From Punica granatum (taxonomy: Eukaryota; Streptophyta; Magnoliopsida; Myrtales; Lythraceae), in assembly GCF_007655135.1 (NCBI RefSeq), contig NC_045129.1:10168001-10232000 (forward strand): 64,000 nucleotides of DNA. Reading direction: 5' to 3'. Under the pieces are notes generated by a model. It was given only the letters and a program-made list of their open reading frames with translations. It searched no databases and was not told where the DNA came from. Position numbers and translations under genes: made by a program. Position 1 is the stretch's first letter; each line of letters starts with the position of its first letter. Below, piece after piece: positions 1 through 9,728 of this stretch.

Positions 1-59
1 CATTGGCCAATCAATACAATTAAGTTTTTTTTTTCTCGATTTAGTTATTAAGTTTTTTA

Positions 60-232
60 TTTGGGCAGAGTTAAAGTTACTTTGATTTTGATTTTGATTT
101 TGATTATGAAAAATGACAAATGAGATGTGATTATAAATTTGACTTGGGAAGCGTGTGTTTTTGTTGTGTAGTGTGTTGAGTTAAAGTTAAAGTTAAAGTT
201 AAAATCATTGAACTTGAAATCCAAACGGGGCC
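60..232. mobile_element. MITE-like AT-rich repeat
   Basis: The segment has a tandem TTTTGA tract (81-105) near one end and a tandem AGTTAA tract (179-204) near the other, and it ends in CCAAACGGGGCC. The two ends share AGTTAAAGTTA-like words. Small non-autonomous DNA elements of plants often look like this. I could not confirm a clean terminal inverted repeat or target duplication, so the family is not assigned. Confidence 0.35.
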
Positions 233-509
233 AGGTTCTAGGGTTTAGAGTTTTATTTATGTTCACAATTGTGGCTATTAAGTTTAGTAATTTTGAGGGA
301 ATTAATTAGACATAAATTGTTTCCAAAATTAATGAAAGGAGTACATTAGGTATTGAAAAGTGTGGATATGTTCATTGAATGATCAAGTTAATTAAATAAG
401 ACAACTAATGATTAGTTAATCTATGCCCTTAATGCATAGGATAGACAAACTCTACATATTATAATGAAAATAAAAGAATTATACTCAACAAATGTGAGCT
501 GATTTAAAA

Positions 510-690
510 GATTCGGTGCTTGTTTTCCTTAAGAAAGGTCTGGGGTTCGAGAGTTGTGAATGGATAAAATCTACGCTGAAAGAGTTTTACATCTTAGTGG
601 ACCCACCTGACTCGACTGAATTAGTTGGTGCTCAATTAAGTTTTCGAATTGCAGGGTTCTCACCGAAGACAAATTATATTCAACTAGTTA
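510..690 (+). repeat. dispersed repeat with GGTTCGAG and AGAGTTTTAC words
   Basis: The stretch contains GGGGTTCGAGAG, a TGGATAAAATCTACGC-type block, AGAGTTTTAC, and TGACTCGACTGAATTAG. Diverged pieces of the same word set occur at about 42885-43010, 46305-46360 and 51945-52080 (for example GACCCGATTTGAACTT), so this is a dispersed repeat rather than a gene. GGTTCGA recalls a tRNA B box, so a SINE-type origin is possible but not shown. Confidence 0.35.
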
Positions 691-1625
691 CTAGAATCTT
701 TGATTCTTTTTCTCGATTCCTAATTTTACATAAAACTTAACCAATTATATATATGTATAGATCAAATTTTTTATTATTTAATGATATCGATAAATTTATA
801 TATTTTAAGAATTCTATTTTCAAGTTTCTTAATAATATTCTAACTAACGGGCGGATCTTCATCTAATTTTAAGGAATTTACAACTAAAAAGCTACGGAAA
901 ATCTCTATCTCCAATTTAAAATCAATTTTCTGTTTTGTTAGTGAAAATAAACCAAAGATCAAGATGACTTAGTTGAACTGTTCTTTTTTTGTTTTTGTGA
1001 TTTTTCAATCTAATGGGATTGAGCCTATCTAGTAATTAGCATAGTCTGACCCATTTTATTCCAAGAATAATCCTAGGACCAAGTCAATCAACCAAGTTAT
1101 TAACCAACTTAGCTAAGCCATTTATTCAAACTTAAGTCTAGAGAGTCAAATTGTAGCCTAAGAAACTAATGCCTCTGCCATAGAAGATGCTTAATCCTCA
1201 CACTTCAATTGGGCCCACCTGTCATAGCTTTAATCTCAGCCCAGGCCAATTCAGTTCTGACTCTGATCAAATTAACCAATCAAACAATTCAGCCATTAAC
1301 TCATCAAAATCCAATTTGACCCCGAATTTCTGAGCAGGTTCATCAAATCACTCCCCCTGGCCGGATCAATTCGGCCATTTACCGATTAATGCAATTAATC
1401 ACCTAACACCTACTCAAATGGTCACCAAATAATCATCACAGACAGAAATCGAGCCCGGGCTCAACCCACTCGGCCAATATAATAATGCAAGTCCTAAGCT
1501 AAGTGCAAAATATAAACATGCACACGATATGACTCACATTCATTTCTCTCTAATCCTTAGCCTAGCTAGCCTAGGCTACCCTCCCCATTTACATTTCAAT
1601 ATCGATTACATTATAAACGCTGAAC
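691..1625. other. intergenic, no gene recognised
   Basis: AT-rich sequence with no long open frame and no recognisable exon, RNA gene or terminal repeat. Confidence 0.6.
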
Positions 1626-1643
1626 CCTCTAGCCTTAATTATG

Positions 1644-1645
<2 letters not shown>

Positions 1646-1681
<36 letters not shown>

Positions 1682-1746
1682 TTATTTATTTATTTATTAC
1701 AAATCATAAATTATTACGGACTATATATATTACTTCAAACATATAA

Positions 1747-1781
<35 letters not shown>

Positions 1782-1862
1782 TTAACACTTTAAATAATAG
1801 GAAAAATATTTCCAAAGTATATATGTATTCAAACACAGACATATATATATATATATATATAA
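1646..1862. repeat. AT and TTTA microsatellites
   Basis: Three dinucleotide AT tracts (about 1646-1676, 1749-1779 and 1840-1862) and a TTTA tract (about 1676-1700). The open frame across them is made of Tyr-Ile repeats and is not a gene. Confidence 0.9.
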
Positions 1863-1869
1863 TTGAGCT

Positions 1870-3300
1870 GAATTGAGTATAAAAGATTTATATTTCTTTA
1901 ACTCGATAAATATCTCTCAATTAAAATAATTATATATTTAATAATTTATCTTATATACTTGATATATTATCACTTTTCATATTTTGTATCTCTATAATTT
2001 CGACAAAATAGAATTTGACCTGCTGTTAAATTTCAAATATTACGTTTTACTTAATGGTAAAACTAAATTTTATCATTGGTATACTTAAACTTCTTATACA
2101 AGAGAGGATCTAATTCTTTTTCTTATATATTTCGTTAGAATTTTTGAAACTCTTCAAATTTTTGTTAGGAGTCTAATTAGGATATCGATAACCATATCCT
2201 TTTTCGACAAATGATATCGATAACTATATTAAATTGAGAAAATATAGTACGATTGTTAGATATTGATTATTTTTTATATTTGTACAAAAGAATTACTTTT
2301 ATGTATAGTTGTTGCATTATTATTTATAAAAACTTCCGCTTGCCCCTCTCTCGCTCAGCCATGCCGTCGAATTGCAGTCCCATCGCAAAGCCACTTCGTC
2401 ATTTTAATTATGTAAATATTATATTTTCTTTATTATGTAAATATTAAATATACCACCTTTCTTATTAAGAGAAAGTAATATTTTGTTATTGGCCTTACGA
2501 GGAAAGCAATGAAAGTATTTTTAAATTATAGAAATTGAACGATAAAACGACAACCAAAAAATATTAATAACATCCTTTTGGTAGTATACGTAATCAGTCA
2601 AAGACATAATTCATAATACATAGAAACCCAGCAAGGAAAAATACATAAATGATTTTTCTTTCAGAAGGTATATATTCGCACGTTCTTTTTCCTTTCAGAA
2701 GCAATTTATAAAAGTTTTTTTTTTGGTGAACACAATTTATAAAAGTTGCTTATGTAAGAATATTATTTTATCAAAACCAAAATTTAATAATATTGTTTCA
2801 TTTTCCGCATGCATTATAGATATAAGAATAAATAATAAAACCACCCGCTCTAGCTAATCCCGGATTCCCTCCAGAAGCCCTGCCCGTGTTCAACTTGATC
2901 TATCCATTCTCCGGTGACAGCCACAGAATAGGTCTCAAAACCCTCTTTTGCTGCTTGATCGTATTATCCCAATACGACAATCCCTTAAAGAAATTACCAG
3001 CAACCAGGCAAATGATTCCTACACCCTCAAAAGGTCGTGAAAATTGGGCATCAAACAACGATTTATTCCTCCATGATCACATCAACCAACGCCCCACACA
3101 AAAATTAACACCCATGGCAACTCCCAGGGCACGAGCACGATATAGACAAATTGGAGATTAGCCACTGCTCCAATGAAGCTGTGAAAAACCGCCCCTATTC
3201 ATCCACAGTAAGCATCCTCTTCTACACCGCCTGTCCTACCGCAAGTCCCTCAAGACATAGGTAGTAACTGAATAAATTATATACTAACCAAGTCACATGG
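1870..3300. other. intergenic, no gene recognised
   Basis: Mostly AT-rich DNA. From about 2840 to 3240 the base composition is more balanced and the minus strand reads a hydrophobic run (around FVYIVLVPWELPWVLIFVWG). This could be a decayed membrane-protein exon, but no family was recognised and the frames are short. Confidence 0.4.
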
Positions 3301-3456
3301 ATATATGTATATATGTGATATCAAAATTCGACTCTGTTGCCTAAGCACGAGAAATTCCCAAAGTTTTAAGTCCCAGAAGAAACCAACTTGTTCGCTCAAA
3401 AAAATCATCAACAATGATCATGAAACACTGTACAGCAGACCTTCTGAGCAGCTGAT

Positions 3457-3457
<1 letters not shown>

Positions 3458-3495
<38 letters not shown>
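3458..3495 (+). repeat. 38-base G homopolymer
   Basis: An uninterrupted run of 38 G on the plus strand, followed by GGCGGAGGAG. It sits inside a possible minus-strand exon, where it would read as poly-proline. It is long enough to form a G-quadruplex or to be a sequencing or assembly artefact. Confidence 0.9.
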
Positions 3496-3504
3496 CGGCG
3501 GAGG

Positions 3505-3944
3505 AGAAGCAGGCGGAGATGCATCCGGTCCACCTACAATAACATTAACATTAACAACAACAACAACAATAATAATAATAATAACAACAAAAATATACAA
3601 AAAAAGAAAAATCGAACTTACTGCAAATCTGGTATAGGACAAATAGCATGCATAGGCCGTAAAGCACGATGAATAGACCCTGAAAGATCAGCTCTCAGTA
3701 ATAGTGCCACTGGAAAGAATCTAAGTGATCGATATACGACTCCACACTGATTGTGAGAATCACTACCCACTTGTACTCGTAGTGTGACCCACGACTCGTA
3801 ACTCCTGCAGATGTACAAATTGTAAGGTAAAAGATAAGGGTCAATTATATCTTCCCTTCCCCTATCCTTCCACCGCCTCAGTTCCTTTCTTCTTCTGTGT
3901 AAAAATATTATACATACAAATCTCTTATGCAAATCTTTGATCAA
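3505..3944 (-). pseudogene. unrecognised multi-exon gene remnant
   Basis: On the minus strand a short exon (about 3628-3806) lies between a plausible acceptor (ATCTGCAG, then GAGTTACG) and a plausible donor (TTTGCA, then GTAAGTT). It reads in part SYESWVTLRVQVGSDSHNQC and continues to LRPMHAICPIPDLQ. A second candidate exon starts after TTATTGTAG near 3536 and runs into the C/G homopolymer as proline-rich sequence. An AAC/AAT microsatellite lies in the intron (about 3550-3595). I do not recognise the family. The exon frame is open and the splice signals agree, but no start codon or downstream exons can be placed, so a broken remnant is the conservative call. Confidence 0.35.
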
Positions 3945-4104
3945 TTTTATGCTATCTCTAGTCTGAAGCTCAACCTAGCGAAAATTGAGTTGTTTAGTGC
4001 AGGTCTTGAGAAGAATGTCGAAACTGCCATGCTCAAAGAAAGTGGTTTCAGGAAAGGGCAATTACCAGTGCGTTATTTAGGAGTCGCCCTGGTTCCAGAG
4101 CAAA
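3927..4104 (+). mobile_element. LINE reverse transcriptase fragment
   Basis: The open frame reads a piece of the reverse transcriptase of plant L1-type non-LTR retrotransposons: FDQFYAISSLKLNLAKIELF, then GQLPVRYLGVALV. The SGLK-N-K-E pattern followed by LPVRYLG(V/L)PL is diagnostic for the region after the YADD active site. Only about 55 residues remain, so the element is dead. At about 4105 the frame continues without a stop into QNLPSGSEAIE, the tail exon of the repeated two-membrane-segment gene family. The join is therefore an in-frame chimera of two unrelated sequences. Confidence 0.75.
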
Positions 4105-4560
4105 ATCTACCTAGTGGTAGTGAGGCTATAGAGGTATATCCTTTCCTGCCCTTGTAATTTAATCCAAAAAATCTTTCGATTCCTTGATAGATTCTAATGC
4201 TATTTGAACCGAATATATTGATTGTCTTCTATTTCAGGCTGCAAGCTTATGGCCTATAATCCAAGGTTTGATGGCGCGGTGGGCACCAATGAAAAAGGGC
4301 AACATCGAGCAACAGTGGGATAACGCCACACAACCACCGCAGGTTAGTCTAGTCCTTCTATGTTTATCTAAAACCGAAAAAATCTTTTGATTCCTTAGAA
4401 GACGCGATTAAAACAAAATATATTATATTTAAGGTGGCAAGCTTATGGTCTAAGCTCCGAGGATTTATGCGGCGCAGCACCGAGCAACCTCTTATAGATC
4501 AAGCAACCCCTGACAACACCGCACAAACCGAACGATCTCTGGTAGATCGGTATTTTTTGT
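4105..4560 (+). pseudogene. 3' part of repeated gene family, three tail exons
   Basis: Three exons of the unknown family that fills this array. The first ends NLPSGSEAIE before a GTATAT donor at 4135. The second, 4238-4342, lies between ATTTCAG and GTTAGT and reads AASLWPIIQGLMARWAPMKK, then GNIEQQWDNATQPPQ. The third starts at about 4433 and reads VASLWSKLRGFMRRSTEQPL, then IDQATPDNTAQTERS. Phases agree, so the spliced frame stays open. Exons two and three are similar (ASLW-x(3)-(L/I)xGxM) and look like an old exon duplication. This tail is the least damaged in the window, but its 5' part has been replaced by the LINE fragment. Confidence 0.55.
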
Positions 4561-4599
4561 TCCCTCCAGTGGGAGGAAAGGGAGGAACGAGAGGCTCAC

Positions 4600-5340
4600 T
4601 ACAAGAAATTTTGTATATTGTGACCAATTTTATTGCTAAAAAAGAAATTTTATCACATCAAAAGTATATTGTGATAAGAATGTTAAATTACACTAAATAA
4701 AGTCTCATAATACACATACTTAATATGTATGTAGATACATATATATTTATACGTATACACATATCTTTAATATTGTGTGAGCGAGGAAAACCAGCTATTC
4801 CCATAATAGTTAACATATATGTATATACATACTTAATCTGTATATTGTGATAATTAAGAATGTTAAATTACACTAAATAAAGTCTCAAAATGTATACACG
4901 TATCTTCAATATTGTGTGAGCGCAAAAAATAAGTATTCCCGTAATAACTAACATATATGTGTATATATATATATACACATTCATATATTGTGACACACAT
5001 TGTATGACGTTTTCATCGCAAAAATAAGTTTATCACCATAAGTTATAAGATATTATGACCAAACGTTATCTTATCACGATATAACTATAAAGACGAGCTT
5101 ATTTTGACAAGACCCATAACAAGTTATCCGTTATTTTCGTGGCAAGAAATCTTATATGTTATTGTGACTAGAGAGATATCTAAGAAAGATTTCATTAATG
5201 GACAAAGTGATCAAAGAAAGATTTTATTAATAGATGAAGTGATTTTTCCAATAGTTAGCCCTTGAGAGGGCCCCTATACATCCTGGGTTCAGGTCGATTC
5301 TATTAAGCAAAAAACTACCAATTAGTTTCGGGACTTTCGC
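4600..5340. repeat. AT-rich satellite-like module, first copy
   Basis: Repeated words such as ATTGTGATAAGAATGTTAA, AATAAAGTCTCATAAT, ACTTAATATGTATG and CAATATTGTGTGAG recur within the module. They recur again at about 8790-9262, 25240-25716, 27510-27660, 28960-29110 and 30900-31690. The last copy is colinear with this one through CTAAGAAAGATTTCATTAATG, showing that the two edges of the array share ancestry. No coding content was seen. Confidence 0.7.
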
Positions 5341-5590
5341 GGATTATTGTTAATCAACATCTAACTAACCTTTTAAAGTACTTTTGTTATGTTCCGTAAG
5401 ATTGACCCTTAAGCATTATACTACGAAGAACTGGGAAAACAACACTATAATAATGGCGACAAGTTTGACATGGCTGTTAGAAGAAATTCTTCCGATCATA
5501 GAAATTTCTACAAACATTTCTCAGTGACTGAACCATGAAACTAATCCTTTGGACATGCAGTTGTAGCTAAAAGAATACTTGCGAGTTGAA

Positions 5591-5803
5591 TTAGCAGCTC
5601 CAGTGGATGGATGCATTGAACATCCTTTCCAGCGTGTGGGCTAAATTCTCGTAGCTGTCTTGGGCAGTAAGACCGACTTCCCTTCCAATGGGAGCTCCAT
5701 CCATATTCACTTTGACACACGAGGATTTTGAGAGTAGTCCCTGGTTAAGGTTAAAATCTTGAGTATTTCCACAATCATTATTTGTTTGTTGTGCAATACG
5801 CAT
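5591..5803 (-). pseudogene. Aux/IAA domain III fragment, copy 1
   Basis: The minus strand reads SSCVKVNMDGAPIGREVGLT, then AQDSYENLAHTLERMF. This matches the start of domain III (the PB1 dimerisation domain) of Aux/IAA auxin-response repressors: KVxMDGAPIGRKVDL, a Ser-Tyr pair, then L-x(2)-MF. Aux/IAA proteins bind ARF transcription factors through this domain. The fragment lacks domains I and II and the rest of the PB1 fold, and ends shortly after the LERMF motif (FNASIHWSC, stop). It is therefore a captured or duplicated piece, not a working gene. A second, more diverged copy lies near the other edge of the array (31920-32100). Confidence 0.75.
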
Positions 5804-5933
5804 TTTTCCTGGTTAGACCTAGCGCCAGGCTTTATAATCAACTTAGACTATACAGAGTACATGAATAATTCGCACATACAGATCACAATAGTAATAACTG
5901 CAGAGACGCGGTAAGAACATGAACGACAATCCT

Positions 5934-7217
5934 AGATTCATGACAAGCGGCGGTGAGCGGAGAACTTCCCCACTATGTCTTGCCCTTCTATATTCTTACC
6001 CTTGTTCACCCGCCTAACGCAATTGGATCACAATTACATATCACAAAATATTATGAGCAACTATGTTATATGTGTTCGGTTTTAGGTATAATTTTTTCTT
6101 TGGTTTGATTTTGCATTCAGGGGACCACAGACATCGTCATCGACAGGGTGGAATCGTCTACTCAAGGACTTCCCTGGCAAGACTACCACCTTGCCCGGGT
6201 GGTGTTCTTGGAACGGAGCTTGAAGGGTTATATTAAGCATTTGGAGAATTTCCAGCGAAACTTTAAGAATATAACCCTTCAAGCTCCGTTCCAAGAACAC
6301 CACCCGAGCAAGGTGGGAGTCTTGCAGGGGAAGTCCTCCAGCATTGGGATATATGTTATATATATGCTTCATGCCCTATATCGTAGCTGTGGCGGTAAGT
6401 TCAGGATTTTGTATTTTTTTTTCTTTTTATTTTTCCGATTTTCCTCATTTTTCTTGTTGTATTATCTAGTCTAACTTCTTTGTTATTTGCTATAGCAAAT
6501 GGTGCTTCCCCTGCTTCAGCTCCAAGCCTTGCCTTCGTCAACATGGTGCCTGGTTTATGGCTAGGGCAACCCGGGGTTTGGTCGGAATTAATGAATGGTA
6601 AGTTTAACTTGAATAACACAATGATGACGGAAGACCTAATTGATGTACCAAAAGAAGCTATTTATGTATTTTGTAAAAAAAATGACACAATTGATGTAGC
6701 AATAACTTAATTGATATAGCGATAACTTAATTGATAGACAACCAATGGAATTATCTACAATGTTCTCGACTCGAAGAAAAAAACGTGGTTGATTCAGAGG
6801 TACAGGTGGCGGAGATGCCAGCTCTTATGGAGCCAGGGAAGAGAGACCAAGGAGAGCCTCGCTGCTCTGATCGGGGAGGAGTAGAAGCTGCGAGATATGG
6901 CGGACAGTGTGGTGTCCAGGTTCACGACATTCTTAGGCTTTGCTATCGCCCTCAATCTCAAAGGCAGCCTCCAAGATTTGAGTTCGAAGTGCCAGGAGAT
7001 GACAGGAACGATTAATTCCTTAGAAGATACTATGAAAAGAAAATATATTCTATTTCAGGTTGCAAGCTTATGGTCTAAGTTGTGAGGATTTATGCGGCGC
7101 AGCACCGAGCAGCCTCTTATAGATCAAGTGACCCCTAACAACACCGCGCAAACCGAATGATCTCTGGTAGAGCGGTATTTTTTGTTCCCCCTTCCATCCA
7201 ACCCCCCTCCCCTCTCC
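5934..7217 (+). pseudogene. array unit A of repeated gene remnant
   Basis: Module order: upstream intron-like DNA (5934-6120, ends GCATTCAG); foldback exon 6121-6394 (reads VESSTQGLPWQDYHLARVVF, then LERSLKGYI; donor GTAAGTTCAG); exon 6496-6597 after TTTGCTATAG (ANGASPASAPSLAFVNMVPG, then LWLGQPGVWSELMN; donor GTAAGTTTAAC); exon from 6798 after TTGATTCAG holding MADSVVSRFTTFLGFAIALN, then LKGSLQDLSSKCQEM; and the VASLWSKL tail near 7060. The frame of the MADSVV exon is broken upstream by a TAG shared with almost all copies. In this unit the foldback is shortened: a stem of about 26 bp closes a loop of about 37 nt. The unit is not translatable as one protein. Confidence 0.6.
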
Positions 7218-8500
7218 TAGATTCATGACAAGCGGCGGTGAGCGGAGAACTTCCCCACTATGTCTTGCCCGTCTGTATTCTTACACTTGTTCACCCGCCC
7301 AACGCAATTGTACCACAATTACATATCTCAAAATATTATGAGCAATTATGTTATACGTGTTCGGTTTTAGTTATAATTTTTTCTTTGGTTTAATTTTGCA
7401 TTTAGGGGACCGCAAACATCGTTATCGACATAGTGCAATCGTCTACTCAAGGACTTCCCAAGCAAGACTACCACCTTGCCCGGGTGGTGTTCTTGGAACG
7501 GAGCTTGAAGGGTTATATTCAGCATTTGGAGAATTTCCGACGAGACTATAAGCATAGTCTCGTCGGAAATTCTCCAAATGCTGAATATAACCCTTCAAGC
7601 TCCGTTCCAAGAAAACCACCCGAGCAAGATGGGAGTCTTGCAGGGGAAGTGCTCCAGCATTGGGATATAGGTTATATATATGTTTCATGCCCTATATCGT
7701 AGCTGTGGCGATAAGTTCAGGATTTTGTATTTTTTTTTCCTTTTATTTTTCCGATTTTCCTCATTTTTCTAGTTGTATTATCTAGTCTAACTTCTTTGTT
7801 ATTTGCTATAGCAAATGGTGCTTCCCCTGCTTCAGCTCCAGGCCTTGCCTTCGTCAACACGGTGCCTAGTATATGGCTAGGGCAACCCGGGGTTTGGTCA
7901 GAATTAATGAATGGTAAGTTTAACTTGAATAACACAATGATGACGAAAGATCTAATTGATGTACCAAAAGAAGCTATTTATGTATTTTGTAAAAAAAATG
8001 ACACAATTGATGTAGCAATAACTTAATTGATATAGCGATAACTTAATTGATAGACAACCAACGGAATTATCTACAATATTCTCGACTCGAAGAAAAAAAA
8101 GTGGTTGATTCAAAGGTACAGGTGGCGGAGATGCCAGCTCTTATGGAGCCGGGGAAGAGAGACCAAGGAGAGCCTCGCTGCTCTGATCGAGGAGGAGTAG
8201 AAGCTGCAAGATATGGCAGACAGTGTGGTGTCCAGGTTTACGACATTCATAGGCATTGCTATCGCGTTCAATCTCAAAGGCAGCCTCCAAGATTTGAGTT
8301 CGAAGTGCCAGGAGATGACAGAAACGATCAATTCCTTAGCAGATGCTATTAAAACAAAATATATTCTATTTCAGGTTGCAAGCTTGTGGTCTATGTGATG
8401 AGGACTTATGCGGCGCAGCACCGAGCAGCCTTTTATAGATCAAGTGACCCCTAACAACACCACGCAAACCGAATGATCTCAAGTAGATTGGTATTTTTTG
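7218..8500 (+). pseudogene. array unit B of repeated gene remnant
   Basis: Same module order as unit A: upstream segment 7218-7405, foldback exon 7406-7708, ANGASPASAP exon at about 7813-7912, MADSVVSRFTTFIGIAIAFN exon (8213 onward) and a tail ending in a stop just after VASLWSM. It is essentially identical to unit E at a constant offset of 4580 bases, with only single-base changes seen. The exon for the second membrane segment is missing: the sequence jumps from ACAGAAACGATC straight into AATTCCTTAGCAGATGC, which is the last intron of the fuller copies at 27-30 kb. Confidence 0.6.
7448..7660. repeat. long foldback hairpin, unit B
   Basis: Left arm 7492-7549 and right arm 7554-7611 are perfect reverse complements over 58 bases, with a 4-base loop (AAGC). 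Outside them, weaker pairing continues (ACCTTGCCCGGGTGGTGTT against the complement of the CCACCCGAGCAAGATGGG side), taking each arm to about 100 bases. Both strands are open because the arms encode the same peptide (ARVVFLERSLKGYIQHLENF) in opposite directions. Confidence 0.9.
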
Positions 8501-9262
8501 TTCCCCCCAACACACACACACCAAAAAAACCACTTTTCAGATTGCCAATCTGAATACTAAGAAGATGCATCCTTTCACTCCACTTGTTGATATTAAATAT
8601 TAGTTGGTCTCTTAATTGTAGAATTGTTAATTTTGATAAAAACTAACGGAATTGTAAGTTTCATTCTATTCCTTGTAACGAACATGAACTTGGAGTTTGA
8701 CTTAGCTGTTAACAGAGTTGGTTAAAAAAATGAATAATTATACTTAAAATTAAAAGTTAGTCAAATTATGAATGGAAGAAAAACCAGTGGGAGGAAAGGG
8801 AGGAATGAAACGCTCACTCCAAGAAATTTTGTATGTTGTTACAAATTTTATTGCTACGAAAGAAATTTTATTACAATAAAAGCATATTGTGATAAGAATG
8901 TTAACTTACAATAAATAAAATCTCATAATGCACATACTTAATATGTATGTACATACAAATATATTTATATGTATATACATATCTTCAATATTGTGTGAGC
9001 GCCAAAAATCAAGTATTCCCATAATAACTAACATATATGAATATACATACTTAATATGTATATTGTGATAATAATGTTAAATTACACTAAATAAAGTCTC
9101 ATATTACACATACTTAATATGTAATGTATTATATGTATGCAAATTTTCAATATTGTGTGAGTGATACGAACAAGTATTCACATAATAACTAATATATATG
9201 TAAATACATATTTTCATATATTGTGACACACATTGTATATATATATTTTCATATATTGTGCA
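8501..9262. repeat. CACACA/CAGATTGCCAATCTG module plus AT-rich satellite
   Basis: At 8515-8650 is the module containing the short palindrome CAGATTGCCAATCTG, also found at about 24170, 24285, 24985 and 30630. It is followed by the AT-rich satellite module (about 8790-9262). No gene was seen. Confidence 0.7.
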
Positions 9263-9690
9263 TGCCTAAGTTGCCCTCGATAGAAGACTAGTACAAAGCC
9301 AATGAAAATTGTGAACTTGGGGATCCCCCACAGGCTACCTCGCCCACAGGGGAGGTCACCAGAGGGTCCAGCACCCAACTACATGTTGCCAATGGGGGAG
9401 ACCTCACTGAAGCTTCCCTTTTCATAGGCATTGCTATCGCGTTCAATCTCAAAGGCAGCCTCCAAGATTTGAGTTCGAAGTGCCAGGAGATGACAGAAAC
9501 GATCAATTCCTTAGCAGATACTATTAAAACAAAATATATTCTATTTCAGGTTGCAAGCTTATGGTCTAAGTTCTGAGGATTTATGCGGCGTAGCACCGAG
9601 TAGCTTATTATAGATCAAGTGACCCCTAACAACACCGCGCAAACCGAATGATCTCGGGTAGAGCGGTATTTTTTGTTCCCCCTTCCATCC

Positions 9691-9725
<35 letters not shown>

Positions 9726-9728
9726 TCC
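9263..9728 (+). pseudogene. GC-richer repeat fused to partial MADSVV exon and tail
   Basis: 9265-9420 carries the module with ACCTCGCCC, GGGGAGGTCACCAGAGGG, CCAGCACCCAACT and GGGGGAGACCTCACTGAAGC, repeated at about 25720, 26240, 27680 and 29120. At about 9421 it joins abruptly to the middle of the membrane-segment exon (GGCATTGCTATCGCG onward), followed by the VASLWSKF-type tail and the C tract. This is a recombinant junction between two array modules. Confidence 0.6.
9693..9723 (+). repeat. 31-base C homopolymer
   Basis: An uninterrupted run of 31 C. The same site in sister units reads CCATCCAACCCCCCTCCCC (7197, 11777, 22880), so this copy has expanded or is an assembly artefact. Confidence 0.9.

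Noticed and set aside
510..690. tRNA gene suggested by GGTTCGAG
   Set aside because: No cloverleaf, A box or acceptor stem could be drawn; the same words recur as a dispersed repeat.
1529..1876. 115-codon frame with Tyr-Ile repeats
   Set aside because: Product of AT microsatellites.
3305..3642. Poly-glycine / poly-proline frames around the G run
   Set aside because: Created by the 38-base homopolymer and the AAC/AAT microsatellite; no independent coding support.
4600..5060. Regularly spaced repeats that could suggest a CRISPR array
   Set aside because: Repeats are AT-rich, variable and overlapping, with no uniform spacers, in a plant nuclear genome.
6731..7015. Many near-identical frames reading MPALMEPGKRDQGEPRCSDR in the array
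   Set aside because: They are the wrong frame of the membrane-segment exon. The frame that continues into MADSVVSRFTTFIG is the ancestral one and is broken in almost every copy.
7433..7702. Overlapping frames on both strands across the hairpin exon
   Set aside because: Because the arms are reverse complements, an open frame on one arm forces an open frame on the other strand. Two-strand openness is not evidence of two genes.
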